The notes below the pieces were generated by a model. That model was given only the letters and a program-made list of their open reading frames with translations. It made no database searches and was not told where the DNA came from. Positions 63,320 through 64,000 of a DNA stretch of 64,000 nucleotides are shown here, in pieces (position 1 is the first letter of the stretch; every line of letters begins with the position of its first letter). Source of the DNA: Belliella kenyensis (GTDB lineage: Bacteria; Bacteroidota; Bacteroidia; Cytophagales; Cyclobacteriaceae); contig NZ_JAKZGR010000005.1 in the NCBI RefSeq assembly GCF_022549675.1, positions 186,001 to 250,000 of the forward strand. Reading direction: 5' to 3'. Position numbers and translations under genes: made by a program.

Positions 63320-64000
63320 TTAGTTGGGGCTTTTACTTTGTCAATGTTCAATAGTGGCAATACATTATTACCTTTTTCGTCTACGATGATCTTGTTTCCA
63401 ATCTTTGGAAGCACACGCTCCATGGTTTCTAGGTAGATTCTTTGCTTGGTCACTTCTGGCGCTTTGACATATGCATCGTATAGTGCATTGAACCTCTCTG
63501 CTTCACCAATAGCTCGGTTGACCCGATTCAGGGCAAATGCTTCCGCCAGTTGTATTGTCTCCTCTGCTTCACCACGGGCACGTGGGATTACACGATTGTA
63601 TTCTGCCTCTGCTTGGTTGATTAGTGTCTCTCTTTCTTGTTGGGCTTGATTGACAGCGTTGAAAGATGGCTTTACAGGCTCTGGTGGATTTACATCTTGT
63701 AGCACCACTTGGTCTATGCGTATGCCATTTTCATACTCATCACACATCTGCTGTAGCAATACCTCTACACTGGAAGCTACTTCTTGCCTTCCCACTGTCA
63801 AGACTTCATTGACCGTTCTATCCCCTACGATCTTTCTCATGGCAGATTCGGACATATCTCTAAGTGTCTTTTCTGCATTTCTTACCCTGAACAAGAACTT
63901 ATAAGAATCTGTGATCCTATACTGCACTACCCATTCCACATCCGTCAGATTAAGATCTCCTGTGAGCATCATGCTTTCATCCCCATAGGCAGATTTGGCA
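63316..64000 (-). CDS. hflK: FtsH protease modulator HflK, 3' part (5' end outside window)
   Basis: The C-terminal two thirds of HflK. The frame continues to the window edge (AKSAYGDESMMLTGDLNLTDVEW), so the methionines here are internal and the start lies beyond base 64000. Recognisable SPFH sequence includes LTGDLNLTDVEWVVQYRITDSYKFLFRVRNAE, ALRDMSES-type helix (KTLRDMSESAMRKIVGD) and VLQDVNPPEPVKPSFNAVNQAQQERETLINQAEAEYNRVIPRARGEAEE, the typical HflK coiled coil. It forms a heteromeric ring with HflC around FtsH. Confidence 0.95.
   Translation of the reverse strand, partial: AKSAYGDESMMLTGDLNLTDVEWVVQYRITDSYKFLFRVRNAEKTLRDMSESAMRKIVGDRTVNEVLTVGRQEVASSVEVLLQQMCDEYENGIRIDQVVLQDVNPPEPVKPSFNAVNQAQQERETLINQAEAEYNRVIPRARGEAEETIQLAEAFALNRVNRAIGEAERFNALYDAYVKAPEVTKQRIYLETMERVLPKIGNKIIVDEKGNNVLPLLNIDKVKAPTK

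Overview
The window is a piece of a Bacteroidota chromosome, most likely Cytophagales and probably Cyclobacteriaceae (Algoriphagus/Belliella-like). This rests on family content: gliding lipoprotein GldD, an ECF sigma/FecR/SusC/SusD unit, an ASPIC-UnbV (CRTAC1) lipoprotein, DUF4403 and FAS1 lipoproteins, bacillithiol-linked YtxJ, a CrtI/CrtD-type carotenoid desaturase, and moderately AT-rich DNA. No rRNA, CRISPR array or complete insertion sequence was seen.

Layout. 1-10.7 kb: 3' end of a TonB-dependent receptor, then small envelope and metabolic genes (nitroreductase, DinB, GldD, FAS1, YtxJ, DUF4403, carotenoid desaturase, MaoC, methyltransferase, MtgA). 10.9-11.5 kb: a non-coding array of three tandem minus-strand units that fold like class II (Leu-type) tRNAs with a very long variable arm, followed by a terminator; the middle copy has lost its anticodon arm to a palindrome. 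11.8-21.7 kb: hflX, rfbC, a PHP phosphatase, an epimerase, TPR protein, ComA-like synthase, DUF368 (PopT-type) transporter, aroE, a PLP decarboxylase and a lipocalin-like lipoprotein. 21.8-37.9 kb: a surface-polysaccharide locus with a radical SAM protein, Wza-like SLBB exporter, Wzz-like protein, a minus-strand galactofuranose module (GT2, flippase, glf), and a plus-strand operon of glycosyltransferases, Wzy-like protein, acyltransferase and methyltransferase. 38.1-39.1 kb: ridA and a decayed nitrilase-family pseudogene interrupted by a small inverted-repeat element. 39.2-51.4 kb: sigma factor, FecR, SusC with STN domain, SusD, ASPIC-UnbV protein and vanadium haloperoxidase-like lipoprotein, a regulated uptake/processing unit. 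51.8-59.5 kb: fumC, a small membrane protein, purU, quinone oxidoreductase, M20 dipeptidase, DsbD-like protein. 59.6-62.3 kb: an AT-rich island holding a complete retron. 62.4-64 kb: hflC and the 3' part of hflK.

The main system of interest is the retron at 59685-62131: a phosphoribosyltransferase-like effector, a small winged-helix-like protein, a structured msr-msd RNA locus bounded by an 11-bp a1/a2 inverted repeat, and a reverse transcriptase with the retron hallmarks NAxxH, YADD and VTG. The a1 repeat lies inside the last codons of the winged-helix gene. By analogy with known retrons this should be a toxin/antitoxin-like anti-phage defence unit in which the RT-msDNA complex restrains the effector.

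Two further signals stand out. The tRNA-like array is one. The other is a strong excess of the exact DnaA-box nonamer TTATCCACA, with 18 copies by hand count (about 0.75 expected at 40% GC), ten of them within 6.8 kb of the polysaccharide locus.
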